The notes under the pieces: generated by a model
Database searches by the model: none
The model's input: the letters and a program-made list of their open reading frames with translations, nothing else
Told to the model about the DNA's origin: nothing
Program-made: the position numbers and the translations under genes
Part shown: in pieces, positions 13,468 through 28,000 of the stretch
How positions within the stretch are numbered: the first letter of the stretch is position 1
How the letters are laid out: the number at the start of each line of letters is the position of its first letter
Source of the DNA: Undaria pinnatifida
Taxonomy: Eukaryota > Sar > Phaeophyceae > Laminariales > Alariaceae
Assembly (NCBI GenBank): GCA_012845835.1
Contig: JABAKD010000001.1
Coordinates: 15,474,882-15,538,881 of the forward strand
Reading direction: 5' to 3'
DNA: 64,000 nucleotides

Positions 13468-16400
13468 TACTGCTACTGCTACTACTACTCTACTACTACT
13501 ATTACTATAATACTATTACTACTGCAGCTGCTACTACTACTGCTGCTGCTGCTACTACTATTACTACTGCAGCTGCTACTACTACTGCTGCTGCTGCTGC
13601 TCCTACTACTGCTCCTACTACTACTCCTACTACTACTACTACTGCTACTACTATTAATACTACTACTACTACTGCTGCTGCTACTACTACAACTACTACT
13701 ACCATGACTACTACTACTACCACTACTACTACTACTGTATACAGTAGGTAGGGGAAAAAGTTGTTGGTCGGGTTGCGCGAACGAACGCCTTCGAAGTCAT
13801 GCTTCGGGAAATGATATTTTTTTCCCTGGGGTATTCCTCAGCTCCAGAGTGACTGGAGCCTGTCCTGTGACCACGGACTTGATTATGCGAGTTAGTGTGA
13901 GAACAACAACAACAACAACAACAACATATTGAGCTAGCTCCTCATATTAGGAGCTCAGAAAGTTCTTGGAATCTGCTGTGCGCCCTTAGCGTGGGTGGAC
14001 AATCGCGCTGGCTCTATGCCACTGAAAACAAGAGGCCGGCCAAAAGTGAGTCATTCTGACCGTTAATAGCAAAACGCCTCCCTTGTTGTAGTTTGTCTTA
14101 ACCCATGTCACCGTTGCCCCCCAGCTCAACCCGTGAGAGGTTGTACCGTCAGCGACCTTCTTCTAGACAAGCCAGTGGGCACAGGTGTCTTCCCTTCTCC
14201 CCCCCACCCCCAGCTGGTGCATGCCTTCGTTTTTTTACCGCGCATAGGCCCACACCCTTTTCAATGTATTGTTTTGTTCTCGTCGATTTTTACCCCCTTT
14301 TTACCCATATCCTCTTGGTTTCTTCCCTAAGTCCAACTACTAGTGTACAACAGCTTTTTAACAAACAAAAAAAAACAAAAAAAAACGGGTTCTACGATAG
14401 GGGCGGCAGTTTTTCGGCGAAAAATATTTCCTCAACACACAAACCGTCCGCGCGGCGGGTGTCGACATTCTTGTTTAAGTCGCAAGATGAGCAATTCGTT
14501 TTGTGTACACCTTCTTAGATCATGATGGGCTTCTTTCGTCGAGTTTCACTCTCATTTCCCCCTCTAAATCATTTTCGGGGTGGGACATAAAATAGTAGCT
14601 CGATCCTCAATTGAGGAAGTCTGGGAGAAAATCTATTGGTGCACTCTCCGCCGCGTAACACGTGTGTGTCGGTGAAGAGCACTAACTAGGTCCGGGGGTA
14701 CAGGCGGGAGCGTTCAAACCTGTGAGAAAGATCCCTTCGCTATATCCCAGACGTATACACCTCGGTCCAGGCCGCAGCTGATCAGACGCTGCCCCCCCTC
14801 TGCCTCGGTTCCGTTGGCCGCGAGAAGGTCCTGGAAAACAAAAACAAAAAACGAAAACAAAAGCAGGCGAACAGAAACGCGAGGGAGAAACATGTCTCAT
14901 GCTGTAGGAGCCGCAGAAAAGGTACGTCACAGAAAAGGCACGCCGCAGAAAAGGTACACCGTACAAAAGGTACGTGCGACACCCATGGCTGCGGTAGGGG
15001 GGGAGGAGGGTATACCCCCCCTTTGTCACTACTGGAATTGTCACCACTCGCCCGCGAGTGACGCTGTACCTCAACAAAGACGCTTGCTAGGATAGAGGTA
15101 CAGTAGTACCAGGTACCTTTTTTTGGCCATTTTCGTTTTCTGAATGACGGGGCTTCTTAGCCCTTCTCAACCCAAAATGGTGGGATTGTCATTCTTTTGA
15201 TTTGCAACATGCCCCGCTTTTTGGAGGGGCTCCTAGGCCTCGTCTCTGGTTGCGCGCTTACTTTTTTTTCTAAAAACCAGCTTGTTTTGCGGATTGGGGT
15301 GCAGAGAGGTCCTCATGTTAGAAGAGCCCCAGAAAAGAGATGCTTGGTGCACCGTTACCGTCCTATTAGTAACATATGCTGCCGTAGAGGTAGTACTTTT
15401 CGCCTGAAAAACTGGGTTCTGACGGACGAGACTCCTTAACCCAAATTCGTCGGAAATAGGTCATGGTTTTTTTTGCGTGACCCCCGTCGTCGTGTGCCGA
15501 GGCCATATGGGATTGTTCATCCAGCCTAACAGTTTTAATTTCCTCCAAATCAGTATGCTGGAGGAGAGGTCTTAAAGCTCCCAAAATCGAGGAACCCCAG
15601 AAAACAAAGTGTCCACCGTAGCGCGCACGCGTCATGTGTCATATCTAAAGGAGGAATATGTGGCGCGCGCGTAGCTAACGATTCCATGACGGTTTCATGT
15701 GTGATAAAAAAATAACAGCGCGAAGTTTGGAGACCTTTAAAACGAACTACTGCAAAAAGAGACGCCACAACCCCCCCCCCCCCTCTCACCGTCGCGGTTG
15801 CGGTCGTGCTAACCCTATCGCCTAGCGTGCGTCCTTTGTCTGGCTGGCTGTCGATCTCGCGAGGTACGAAAAACGTCGTCGTATTCCAATAATGTTCATG
15901 CAAGATGCCACTTTGGCCCCACTCTCGTTCGTGGAAAATGGCCTACAGCAAGGCCAAGACAGTGCATAGGACACCTTATCCAACTCCCTGTCTGTCGTGG
16001 ATCACGGCATAAAGTGACACCAAAGCCCACGGGGCACTGGGGCATAGGCACTTGATCCAACCCCCTTCGATGGAGCACGGCATACAGTAGTGACACCGAA
16101 AAGTCCACGGAGCACTCACTTGGACAGCATCGGTGTGTTTCTTCAAGGCCCCCACGAGAGTTGCCGTGGCGAGCATAGTTTGCTGGTCCGTGTCATGGTG
16201 GATGTCGATAGCGTAATAAAGGATTCTGCCGTCGCATCCCGATGTGAAGGCAAGGCCTGTTGCCGCGCAGTGCTCCAGTACGTACTGCAGAGCATCAGGC
16301 GTCAGTCAGTGTCATGGCAAAGCAGAGAAGCAGCACAGCACAAGCGACGGGGGAGGGGACGTGTCCGGCCTGAAGGACGTGGGATACGACTGAGCGGGAA

Positions 16401-19400
16401 CTTGAAAAATAGTTTTTCAAGGGTTTAAAGGAAAAAATGTGAAGACGCATGAAGAAACGTTCGAAAGCATTTGCAAGGAGTTTGAAGATATTTGGAGCTA
16501 TATATAGATGTATGCACAAAAAACCCTTCGGCAAGAAAAAAGAAGGACATTTGAACCTACGTACACAAAACAATCGCTTTTCGGCAAGGAGCATGATGTG
16601 GAGTATATATTTTTCGACGGTTTTAGGTTGAGGAGTATGCTTACCATCACTCAGACACGAAAATTTCAAAAAAATGTCTCGGCCAACAAAAAAAGGTGTT
16701 GTCAATAATCTACTGTGTAGAATGATTGCACGGATTTGTTTCTGAAGAAGCTCCTCAGTCTAGAAAGTAGCTCTGTACCCCTCTCAGGCAAGAGCTGATT
16801 TTGATCGAAACCAATGGGCAGCCCGACCGACGAATTGTACAAAACAAATCACATCGCAAAAATAATCTAAATAGAACGGAATTCGGACAATTAGGATGTT
16901 TTGTTTTCACCGAGACGAGCCCCGTCCTTCTGAAAATGCTCAAGCCAAGAAAACTTGCTGTTCATAGAGACGCGAGCTGCGGTAGAGAGGTAGCACTTTT
17001 TTCGTCTCGTGAAAGGGTTTCTGAATGACACGAAACTCCTTAACCCCCCAAAAAATCGTCGCATATCATGCTCGTTGTTTACCTAGGACATGGCATGGGA
17101 TTCGATTTCATCCGCGATAAAGCAGGTTTATTTTTCTCGAAATCTGTTCTTGGGTTGGTTAAGAAATACATGTCTTAAGCTCCGAAAGTGAGGAACCTCA
17201 GAAAAAAAAGCACGTGGTACACCTCACTCTATCGTAGCACGCGCGTCAAGAGCACACGCCTAAAGGAAGTGCCTAAAACGGATACGCGTAGTGCAAGGGA
17301 AGGATAGGGCTTGTCAATCGTTGCACCCGGTCGGGGATCGCGTTTCCGTAACCGACGTGGTTCAATGAATGGCCACACCTTACCTGCTGAGTAGCTGTCT
17401 TGACAAGACCGACCCTAACGAAGCTGTCCGCCGAGAAGAAGGCCAGGGTGAGATCGCTCCGAAGCACCATCAGCAAGTTGCTCGCCTGGAACCGACACGA
17501 GATGCATCTAAAAAAAAAACAACAGAGCTACGGTAGGGCGAAGTTACTTTGGGGGCCGTTGTTTTTCAGTGGGTCGGGGCCACTCGCGCGAGTTACTCCC
17601 CTGTATCTTTGTCGTCTTAACTTAGCTTATTATCGTGCTGTTTTACTTTTGCGCGATATTAATCAACACGATGGAACGGTAGGCTACGCTACGCCAAAGC
17701 ATCGCCTATACAGTACATTTTTCCATGAGGTAGAGGATCATTCGTGCGAGTGGGGAACCCAGGAAGGTGCAAGAGGGGGCCACCCTCCTAGCGTAGCCTT
17801 TGAACATGAAATTGTCCAGACAGTCCCGCATTCCGCGAGGCATGCATGCTTTGGTGGCGGTGCACATACCGTTTTTCATAACGTTTTACGAGGTTCACCG
17901 TGTGAGGAGCTCTACACCGACCTCGGCACTAATTGAAATATTATGGCCGAGGTAGTTCAAGAATAAGGCAGTGGTCGCCGAATAAGGCGGCATCCCTACA
18001 TAAGGCGGCACCCCTAACAAAGGCGATCGGTCACAATCGTCTTGCCCGATTGAAATCCACATGACGGCGGTGACCGTCTTATATAACACTTGTCTTATTC
18101 ACTGCTGACCCCTCAATAGAGAGCGGTCCACCCACTTGTTGACGGCAGTTGAGGCCTCCACATCTGTGCAGACATCCTCAGCCCGCAATGTAAACCCAAT
18201 ACGGTAACGCGCTATCCGTCCTATTCGCGAACAAGGCGGTTGCCCGTCATGGAGGTCTCGCGCACCACGCCGCCTTACTCGGTGATCTTTTTTTTTTGTT
18301 ATTGTATTGTGAAGGTACGGAAACCCTCAGCCTGCAGCTAAAACCCCGACTAAGGCGTTTGCCCCCAACAAGAGGCGGTTCATATATTGGCCTCGCAAAC
18401 TACCACCTTGATTGGGAACCACCTCTAGTGCTGTCTGTACGTGCTACGGTAGCGCTGTGCATCGATTATATTGTGAGGCTTCCCACACGAGGGACGCACT
18501 CTACGATATAGAGGTAAAACGTTTTTTTTTCATCTTGAAATGTTTTATGAATTTCGGGATTCCTTAATCCCATTTATCGCTACTCGACCGATGTCTTTTT
18601 GTTTTTGTTTTTTTCGTTTTTCATACCGTAAGACAACGAGATATTTTCAAAGAGGTTGCGCTGTCCTCTTTTATCAAGGATCGTTTCTTTTCTCAAGAAA
18701 GGACTTAAATCCCAAGGTAAGGGTTGCAGTTGTTGGATTAACTAATAACGTACCCTGTCCGGTTGAGCTTTCCTCAAGTGAGGAACTGTCGGTTTGTCTG
18801 AGAAATTTGACGGGAATAACGTTTTCAAGGACTAGGGCGGTATACCCTCGATCGGGTTGCGCGAACGAATGCCTTCGAAGTCATGCAGTATCGGGTGAGA
18901 TATCGAGGTAGCTCCTCATGTTAGGAGCTCAGGGACTTTCTGCTGCAGCCCCCACCGTGGGATGACTCAACTGTCCCACGGTAGGGGTAGGGCTTTTAGG
19001 CGAAAACCGTGTCTGAATGACGGTGGGTCTTAACCCAAAATTGTCGGTGGAAAAAAAACACACTCTTTTTTTCGCTATTTTGTTTTTTGTTTTCGATACG
19101 TATTACTATAGGTAATGAGATTCATTCATCGGGTTGTACAATATTACCGTTTTCATTTTCCTCCGAAATCATTTTTTGGCTCTGGGGAAAGGACCTGCTG
19201 CTGAACAGGTTAAGAGCCTCAGAACACACACATGCTTGCACCTCTCTGCCGTGTAGTAGCATGCGTCTAGCCTCTGAAAAAAATGTGTGCGCACCCTCCA
19301 CCGCTCCACCGCAAAAACGTGTCACTCGAGGGGCTCTATTACGTGGGAGCTCTGGGTAGAGGGCAAAAGCTCACCTCTACGACGGAGTAAACTAAAAACA

Positions 19401-22400
19401 ACGCAGTCCGATGATGGACATGAACAACCTCATGGCCTATGCATGGACATGCCAAAAGTAAGGAGGATGGTGAGGCAAAACAACAACGACAGACATCCCG
19501 ACGATTTTAGGTCAAGGAGACCCTTCATTCCGGAACAAAATCGCCGAAAAGGGGCATACCTCCACACCTTGATCATCGTAGCACGCGTCTCAAGTGAGTA
19601 GGTCCTCGCTTGGAAAGCCCTACCCCTGCAGCCGGAACCGCCCGCATAAAAAAAATTAAATGCCTACCCCCTCTCGTGCCACGCGTCCGAACGGGATGGG
19701 AAACCTGAAAGCCGCACGTGGGGACAAAATTGCCTCCGAGGATGAAAGTGCTGTCGGAAAACGGTCGGCTCGTACCTTGATGTACTTGACGTCCATGGCG
19801 AATACTGTCCGAGATAGACCGTCTTTGTTCTTCGTCGTTTTGGCCGCGTGCATCGCACGGTGTTTTTCGTCCCCTACTTCCTCCTTAGCGGCGCTCGAAC
19901 CGATTTCGAATCCCTGCTCGCCCAGATTCGGAGACAGGCGGACTCGGGTTATTTCGAGCGCGACTGTTTGACTATATTCCTAACGAGAGCGCATACACTT
20001 GGCATCTCAGCTGATTAAAACCGTACGTTCTAGCGCTGTTGACTGATTCTACGATAGCCCCCGCCCAAAAAAACAGTGATTTTCTTCTTAACGAACGTTT
20101 CACGGCTGCTCGACACGAGGAAGCATGCTATGAAAACACATCCTCACGTGTGTTCTTGTTTGCAAAGGATTACCAGGTATACAACAACGACGTCGGGGTG
20201 GCAAGGGACGCCGTTTTCGAGAGGTAGGTGGGGCCGGGAGCTGGTTTCAATGCATGCGATTTCGTCAAAAAAAAGTTGGGGGGGGGCTACCGTTGAACGG
20301 CTCTGTTAATTGGCTTTACACCCAACATAAGGTACGGACCATGGCCGCGGTAGGTTGGGTGCACGCCCTTTTTTACCTTGCCTTCACCACTCGCTGGAGT
20401 GATCCACTGTAACCCAATGAATAAAACGGAGTTTAGGTGATATTTGTTTGTCGCGGTGAAAGTAGCGAACCATTCCATGCCATGGCATGGTATGACATCA
20501 GTATAATATCGCAAATAAACAACGTCACGAAAGCCGCACCCTAAAACATAGTAGTTCGGCGTCAGTCAACATATATATTTCGGAGAATGGCCGTCGGTCA
20601 AAGGCTGAAAGTGCCATCTCCACACTATAACGTATTGGCTTGGCGTCAGTCAAGGTAAATTGTGGTAAACTTTCCGTCGGTCATTGCCGTCGGTCAAGGG
20701 CTGACAGTGCCTGCCGTCATCTCTTTAGCTCAACCCCTTTGGAACTCGAGAGGGAAAAGTTGACGAACAGGTTTGACTTTAATACGCCCTTGACCACATG
20801 AGGCAGAGCGGGTCCTCCTGGCTCAGGGGGATGCTACAATAGGACATGAACACAATCCAAGGGCTTGTCCGATACGCGCGTTGGATGATACTACTCATCC
20901 ATGCCGCGTGCTCATATTAGACAGCTGATGGTGGATGAGGCAGCACGTCTCTCGAGTGTTTTGATGGAGCCTTTTTTTATTCCCAAAGGCTTACAGCGGG
21001 TGCTCCACTTTAAGAGCGCCCAGGCTTAGAGCATTCGGGACCTAAGGGCGGCCAAATCGGCGTGTCACGCCTATACTAAAATATGGTATAAATTTCCCAC
21101 TACAGATAAGAACGCTGCTGTGTAGTGCTTGTTTCGGTTTGTCGCGGGATGCTCTTGAATCGGGAGTCCCCACTGTACCACCGAAAAAGGGATAGGAGAG
21201 GCTCTCGCGCGAGGGACCCCGGCGTGCCAGTGAAAAAAAGGGGCCCTAGATGAACGATCCCGCACAACCTAGCCACGGTCTACGCCAGGACTAGCCCTAG
21301 GAAAGCTTCTTGTGACTTCAAGGGCTTGTCAACTGGGAAACTGCCACGCGTGCTACGAAAGCGCAGCACCATCCCTTATAGGGCACACGTGTTTTCTGAA
21401 TGGCTGGGCCTCCTTTGTTATACGAGGGCCCGTGGGAATTTACTTCCCTTGTTTTGCAATATGTATGTATAGATACTTTTATTTCTGGGCCCCCGTGGGT
21501 TTGTACACCTTGGGAGGGTTTCACTTACAGTTTTCTCAAAAAATAAGTTATTGCGCGGGTGTGAGGTACACAGAACTCCTCAAGCAGCCACGCTCAAAAA
21601 TCATTTTCTTTTTTTTCTGAGGTCCCTCAATTTGGGCGCTTAACGCCTCTCCCGAAAACTGATTTGGAGAAAAAGAAAAAAGAAACTTCTCTACCCCGGA
21701 TGAAGAATCCCATATGGCATAGATAGGGCACACAACGAGAATGATGCAAAATTAATGGGGCGTATTTTCGACGAATTTGGTTTAAGGAGCACTGTCATGC
21801 AGAAACCATTTCGGACTACGAAACGTGCTACACCTCTATCGTAGCACGCGTCTAAGGGAGCACCTTTACCGTGTAGCATGCGTCTTACCCACTGGTTGGA
21901 ATGGCCGCGTTACAATTCAGAACGCGTTCGAGAAAATATTTGCTCTCAACTTTGCTTCTTCTGCGTGGGAGTACGCGTCCAGCCCCTCCGTTCGTTGCTT
22001 GGAAGAGCCAGCCAGATCCCGCTTCCCATCGCCAGGCGGAGGCATGGCCGGATTCCACACCTTGGTGTTGATGTGAAAAAAGCACAGCAAAGGCAGACAT
22101 AGCACCAAAAATCTCACGTGCGTTCGCTGACGTTATGACGCGCGCTACGATAGCAGTAGGTGCAGTACCTCCTTCAAGTTGGCGAAAAACATTTTTTTTC
22201 TGAATAGCGCGGGGCTCCGTAACCTATTAATACAATCGTCGAAAACAAAGTCCTTCTTGCTTTTTTGCTTGACATTTTTTGTTTTGTTTTTTTCGTAACT
22301 AGGTCATGGGTTGGTTAATGAATTTCGTGTTGGATTTGCCATTTGCTCATTTTTTTTCTCTTTGTAGGGGGTATCTCGAAAATGTCCTCGCGTGAGGAAC

Positions 22401-24943
22401 CCTCACAAAATGGTTGGAGCGCGTCCACCGCAACATGTGTGTTATGTTACTAAGCTAAGGTGTGGTATCATTTGATTTCCTCGTTGTCTGCGTTCGTTTT
22501 CGTTGTTGATCTGTACCTCCTCCGTTTCACAAGGGCCGTGGCAGGGCGGGGCACGTTTGCTTACGGCTCATTCTTTCAGCGACTCAGAGCCACTCCACTT
22601 CCTGAGCGTGGCTACCGATTTTCCTGTACCTTCACGGTTTCGACGTGTGTACGTCACCGCCGAGTCAAAATCTTGTTTTGTTGTACGCTAGGGCACCAAA
22701 AACATTTTTTGCAAGTATGTTTACGAGGGTCCTACCCTCGATAGTGACGTGATAGTGACGTGACGTGCTCCGGTAGGGGTAATATTTTTTAACACCAATG
22801 GTTGACGCGGTTTCTGATATGACGAGGCTGCTCCTTAACCCAAAATCGCCGGACACACGACATTTTTTGTTTGCATGATTCTGGTCGCGTACCTAGGCCA
22901 CGGGACGTTTCATCCGAAAAGTATCGGTTTTTGTTTTTTCTCATCGAATCAGTTTTCGGGAGGGTCTTAAGCTCCCAAAATGAGGAACGCCTCAGGAAAA
23001 AAAGAAAAGTGGTGCACCTCCATCGCGTAGCAGTGCGTCTTTTCCACCACGCTAACTTTCGGTTTTAGAATGACGGAGTTTCTTAACTCAAAATCGCTTC
23101 GCGAGCGAACGCGTTTTACTTTCTTCATGTTTGATAATATTATTTTTTTCTGTTTTTTCTCTGTATAGGACACGGCACTTCTTTCCTCTGGTTTCACTTC
23201 CGTTTATCCCTCGAGATCGTGTCTTTTTCTTAGGGAGGCACAGAGCCCACCAGGTCAGGAGCTCCTCAGAAAGCCAATGGCGCACTTCTACCGAAGCACG
23301 TGTGAAGTGAGAGTGCCCAAGGAGTACGGCAGGGGGAGGGTACCAACGTTTTTCCACCGCCGAAGCTTTGGACTTCTCGCCCCGGTGTCTCCGTCCCCCG
23401 TGCACGGCAAAACGAAAACCTCCCGGTGTCTCAGCAAACCATCCCGTATGGCGGTGCCATACGGAAAAAATAACAACGGCAAGATCGCTCAAGACCGCGA
23501 AGAAACAGGGGTGTGGGTCACTCGCGCGGGTGAGTCCGACCCGCTGAAAAAAGAGGGCACCCAATGTGACCACCTTATACCGTACAGCCTTGATCGGCTC
23601 GAAGATCAAGGCTAAGGTATTGTATTATATTACCTCCAGTTTTCATTACCGGTGGTCTGAGCTATCACGTCATACCATACATACTGTCATAACTCGCGCG
23701 AGTGACTCTGTACCTCACCGAAAAAAGAGCACGTTCGGCGATTTCTTTTGTTGTTGCAGCGTGTAGCTAACCATACGTTTTCGCGGTTAATATCGAGAAT
23801 GTAAATAAACAGCGCTCGAACGCCTGTGACCGCAAGGAACATGGGGGAGGGGGGGTCTCTCTCGCGCGAGCGACACCGAGCCTCTGAAGAAAAAAGTGCC
23901 CAAAATAGGGGTAATCCACCCCCCCCCCCCCCCCCTCACCGCAACCTTGATCGGATGTACACAACATTAACACTATCATATCGCGGCCTCGGCCAGTGCC
24001 CCCTATATCAGAAAGGTTGCGGTGAGTGAGGGGGGGCGGGGGTATTTTTTGGGGCCACTTTTTCCGGTGGGTCGGTCTCGCTAGCGCCAGCGACCCGCCC
24101 GTTCCTTTGAGGCCTTGTTTTTTTTTTGTTTTACGGTATCATGACACTGCTATATCTGCAAGGGTGTGCGGGACGCTCCGCCAAAACAAGTCGCCTGAAA
24201 ACGGTTTTTGCTGTGATAATGTGCGCAGAGCCACTCGGGCGCGGGTGGACCAAACTCGGCACTGGAAGAGACGGGTACCCCCCCCCCCCGCATTTTTCGG
24301 CGCGTGCTACGAGAGAGAGGTGCATCACGTTTTTTCTAATACTACCCCTCGATTTGGGAGCCTTAAGACCTCCATATCCCAAAATCTGGTTTAGACAAAA
24401 ATCAAAACTGCTACATACATCAGATGAAAAAATCAATGACCTAGGTACGCAGCGAGAACAATGAAAAATAAACGGCCCGTTTCCCAGCGATGATTTTTGA
24501 GTTAAGGAGCCCCGTCATTTCGAAACATTTTCTGACGAAAAATGCTATTGATACCTCTATCGTAGCCCATTCGTCTTCTCAGCCTTGTGCTCGTATGAGA
24601 GTGAGCTGGCTGAAATGTCGACTGCAAAGAAAGGAGATTGCACGTTCTGGCTGAAATGTTGACTGAATGACGGGGCTCCTAAATGCTTTTACGACTGGAA
24701 ACCCTTGTTGGGGGGATAAAGTACTCGAAGTTAGTATAGGGAGGGATTTTGGGGCTCCGAACCCAAAGTCGGCGAAACTTCATTTCTTTTTTCGAACGAA
24801 AAATGTTTCCGTTGTGTACCTAGGCCGTGAGATTGATTGGTTGGTTGATTGATTGTTTGATTGATTTATCGATTGATTGTTTGATTGATTGATCGATTGA
24901 TTGATTAATTAATAAACCAGTTGATTAATTGATTGATTGATTA

Positions 24944-25005
<62 letters not shown>

Positions 25006-28000
25006 TGATTGATTGATTGTTCGTCGGGTTGCAGTTTTTGTTTTGAACTTATACAAACCCGGTTTAGTGAGAGAGCTATAGAGCCTCTCAAGTGGGGCAT
25101 CCCATAAATCAGATGACGCATTTCTACGTCAGCATGCCTCTTCTACACAAATTTCAAGGGAATAGGGGCGTGCCATAACTCAACCACCTCCAACCAGTGC
25201 TCGCTGCAAAGCTATGTATCACCTCTACCACCGGCCCCAAGCAGGCAAACACGCAGCCCATGTGTTTGTCGTATCGAACCCTCTGAACCGAAAGTCTGGA
25301 GACGGACGGCTTGTCGCGCGCTCCGAGCGACCTTTGTTTCAGGCGACCCGCACACGGGGCTTCTTTTCTCAGCGCTAACACCTGCCATGTGTAGAACAAC
25401 GTTAAGCGATGGGGTGCACGCTCAGCAGGGCGCCGACAAGCGCTGGTCATGTGCTGGTGGTGCACTGTTTGACACTTGCTACGACCGGAAACGCAGACAA
25501 GTCATCCTGCGGCAGTGGGTGCCGCAGACGTTTCCGAGTTCTTCGTAAACACGAGGACGTGGAGCTCAACATTTTTCACCCGAAACGTGCCTTCGAGCAG
25601 GCATTCGTTTTGGGGCAAATCTTCTGACAAACCTTCTGTCCTCGCCATGATACTGTAGTCCTGCAACGAATGTGCTCGAATGGTACCACATCAAGACTAA
25701 GCGCTATTTCCTCACCTGAGGAAGCTCAAACGGAAAGGTAAATTATTATTAATAGTCAAATCAACAACTGCAAACTCTACCGTGAGATGACTCTATCGTC
25801 GTGGCTACCATACGGTACAGGGACGATAACAAACCGTGCTATCATACGGCAGGGTTGACATATCTCACCATTCGCAGCATTTGCCTTCTCTGAGCGTGTT
25901 GGCCTGATATAAACTACTCTTCGCATACCTCACCCCAAACACTGCATTTTGAGTAAAGTAAAGTGCAATCAGACCGCGAACATACTCGTGGTCTCGGTAC
26001 AAAAACATCAGACTAATCATAGTTAAAAAAAAAAAGCGTGGAAATCCGACGAATTTGTGTTAAGAAAGCCCGTCATTCAGGAAGTATTTTAGCCCAAAAG
26101 GGGTATACCGTACCTGTATCGTAGCACGCGTCGATGGTAGACGCGATCTGCAACAGACGACACGTTTTGATCCAACTGCAGTACTTCTGGTGACATTTGC
26201 GGAGCTGCTCAACACAACAGTTGCAGTTCTGGCTCACAAGAAAAACATAATCTTGAGTGACGATTGCCTGTGCGGCCATGTACTTCGTACCGAGTTGATG
26301 AAACGGAGTATTGTCGCCTCTGGTCTACGACGATGGCAGTTGGCTCCTTCCACTCCCAGACGTGATCGAGGCACAGCGTGGGAGTGATGAGAAACTGTCC
26401 GCGATGGCAGTGCCGGACGGCATGCGTAACTGTTATTATCACGGCTGTCCTTGCCAACGGGCAATGTGTGTGCAGTGTGAGTCTCAACGTTGACCAATCA
26501 TAATATTCCCTGGACTAAAAATCATTCGAAACAAAAGGAAAACTATGCACACAGTCTAACTATCTTCTTGCGTAGCTATTGGTAGCTAAAGTCTTCCCAG
26601 GTATGCACGGACACAGGAAATACCTGATCGATGACGAACCCCGTAAACTCCTCCCACTCCATGACGCCGTCTCCGTTGTGGTCCACCTAACCACACGCGC
26701 GCAAAGGGCGATCATCGTTCCACGACACAATGTTCCGGGTTTTAGACGCGTCGCTCTGAAGTCACCGCCGTGTGAAGAGGCAACCTTATCAAAACGGCTG
26801 GTTGAAGCCAGGGCGATGTATGACATATTTCATAGGATTCCTGTGAGACGTCCCGCGGGACACGTCCCATGGATCCTATGGGATGTCCCATGAGATATCG
26901 ACGGCTAATGTAATGGCCAGCCATGCTGTGATATGGAGCGGCTCATGGGATCATGGCTGTCCTCTACCATGGTAGAGTTGGCGCCTCTAACGTTCTGGAG
27001 GTGAGGTCTATACACCTCACTCCGAACGTAATTGGACCAATGCTTCGGTCTGGGGGGGCTACAACCAATTTTGTCGTGGCTCCTTGCTCGGGGACTTGTT
27101 AATCTCGCTTAACAACATGCACAAAACGAGCACGGTCCAGCCGATGAACAAAGCCGTTTGACCTAGGTAGGTGCTACACGCGGGTTTCCAGAAACAATAT
27201 GGTGCGTAAAGCACAAATGGGATAGATACACGCTGCGAACACAACAGTTTGAACACCCGTTTTTTTTATTTCGTGTCTCGCTTGAGGAGCTCTGTGTACC
27301 GCATACAACACCCGGCTTTGATACATTCTGCAAGCTTCACGCGCAATGAACCATCCCATTATGGCCTAGGTACACAACGGAGCAACGTTTCGAAACGAGG
27401 TCGGGATTCTCAAGCTTTTGGGGTTAAGGGAGCTCCGTCATGCACAAAAACCTTTAGCTAAAAAGCCGTATCCCTGTGGCAGCACGTGCCGCCTGGATCG
27501 AAGAGCCCCGTCGACCATAACTGTGTTTATATTTGCCGAAAGCATGCCATCGTACCACCGTCACAGCGGGCACCTACCTCCATGGTACGAGATATGACAT
27601 GGCAGGCAGTACCGAACCACCGACGTTCTTGTACTGCAGACAAAGCAAAGAAAGCAAAGAATAACTTGCAAAAAGATGTTTTTTTTTTTTACCTGCTGAA
27701 ATAGCTCGACAAGATCTGTTACCACCCCGACTTTCTCCATCTCGCTTTGGAAACGCGCCACGGTGCCCACCCGCTCAGTTGACGCCTGATCGTCCCCACC
27801 TCCCCTGCTGCTTCTGCGGCGGCCTCCTTGACTCCGCCTTATCTTTCCCCTACTTGCGCGTGAGGAGCGCCTACCCCCACCTACTACGAGTGTGGCCGTA
27901 TCACGTCCAGCTGTTGTTGTTGCTGCTGTTGTTGCCGCAGATGGCGCTGTTGTCGTTACCGTATGTGCATCCGCATGGACAATTCGTGGCACAGCGGCAA

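Noticed and set aside
26073-26487. Minus-strand open stretches just after the EF-hand exon
   Set aside because: Three frames overlap and none gives a motif or a clear phase-consistent acceptor and donor, so no exon is claimed.
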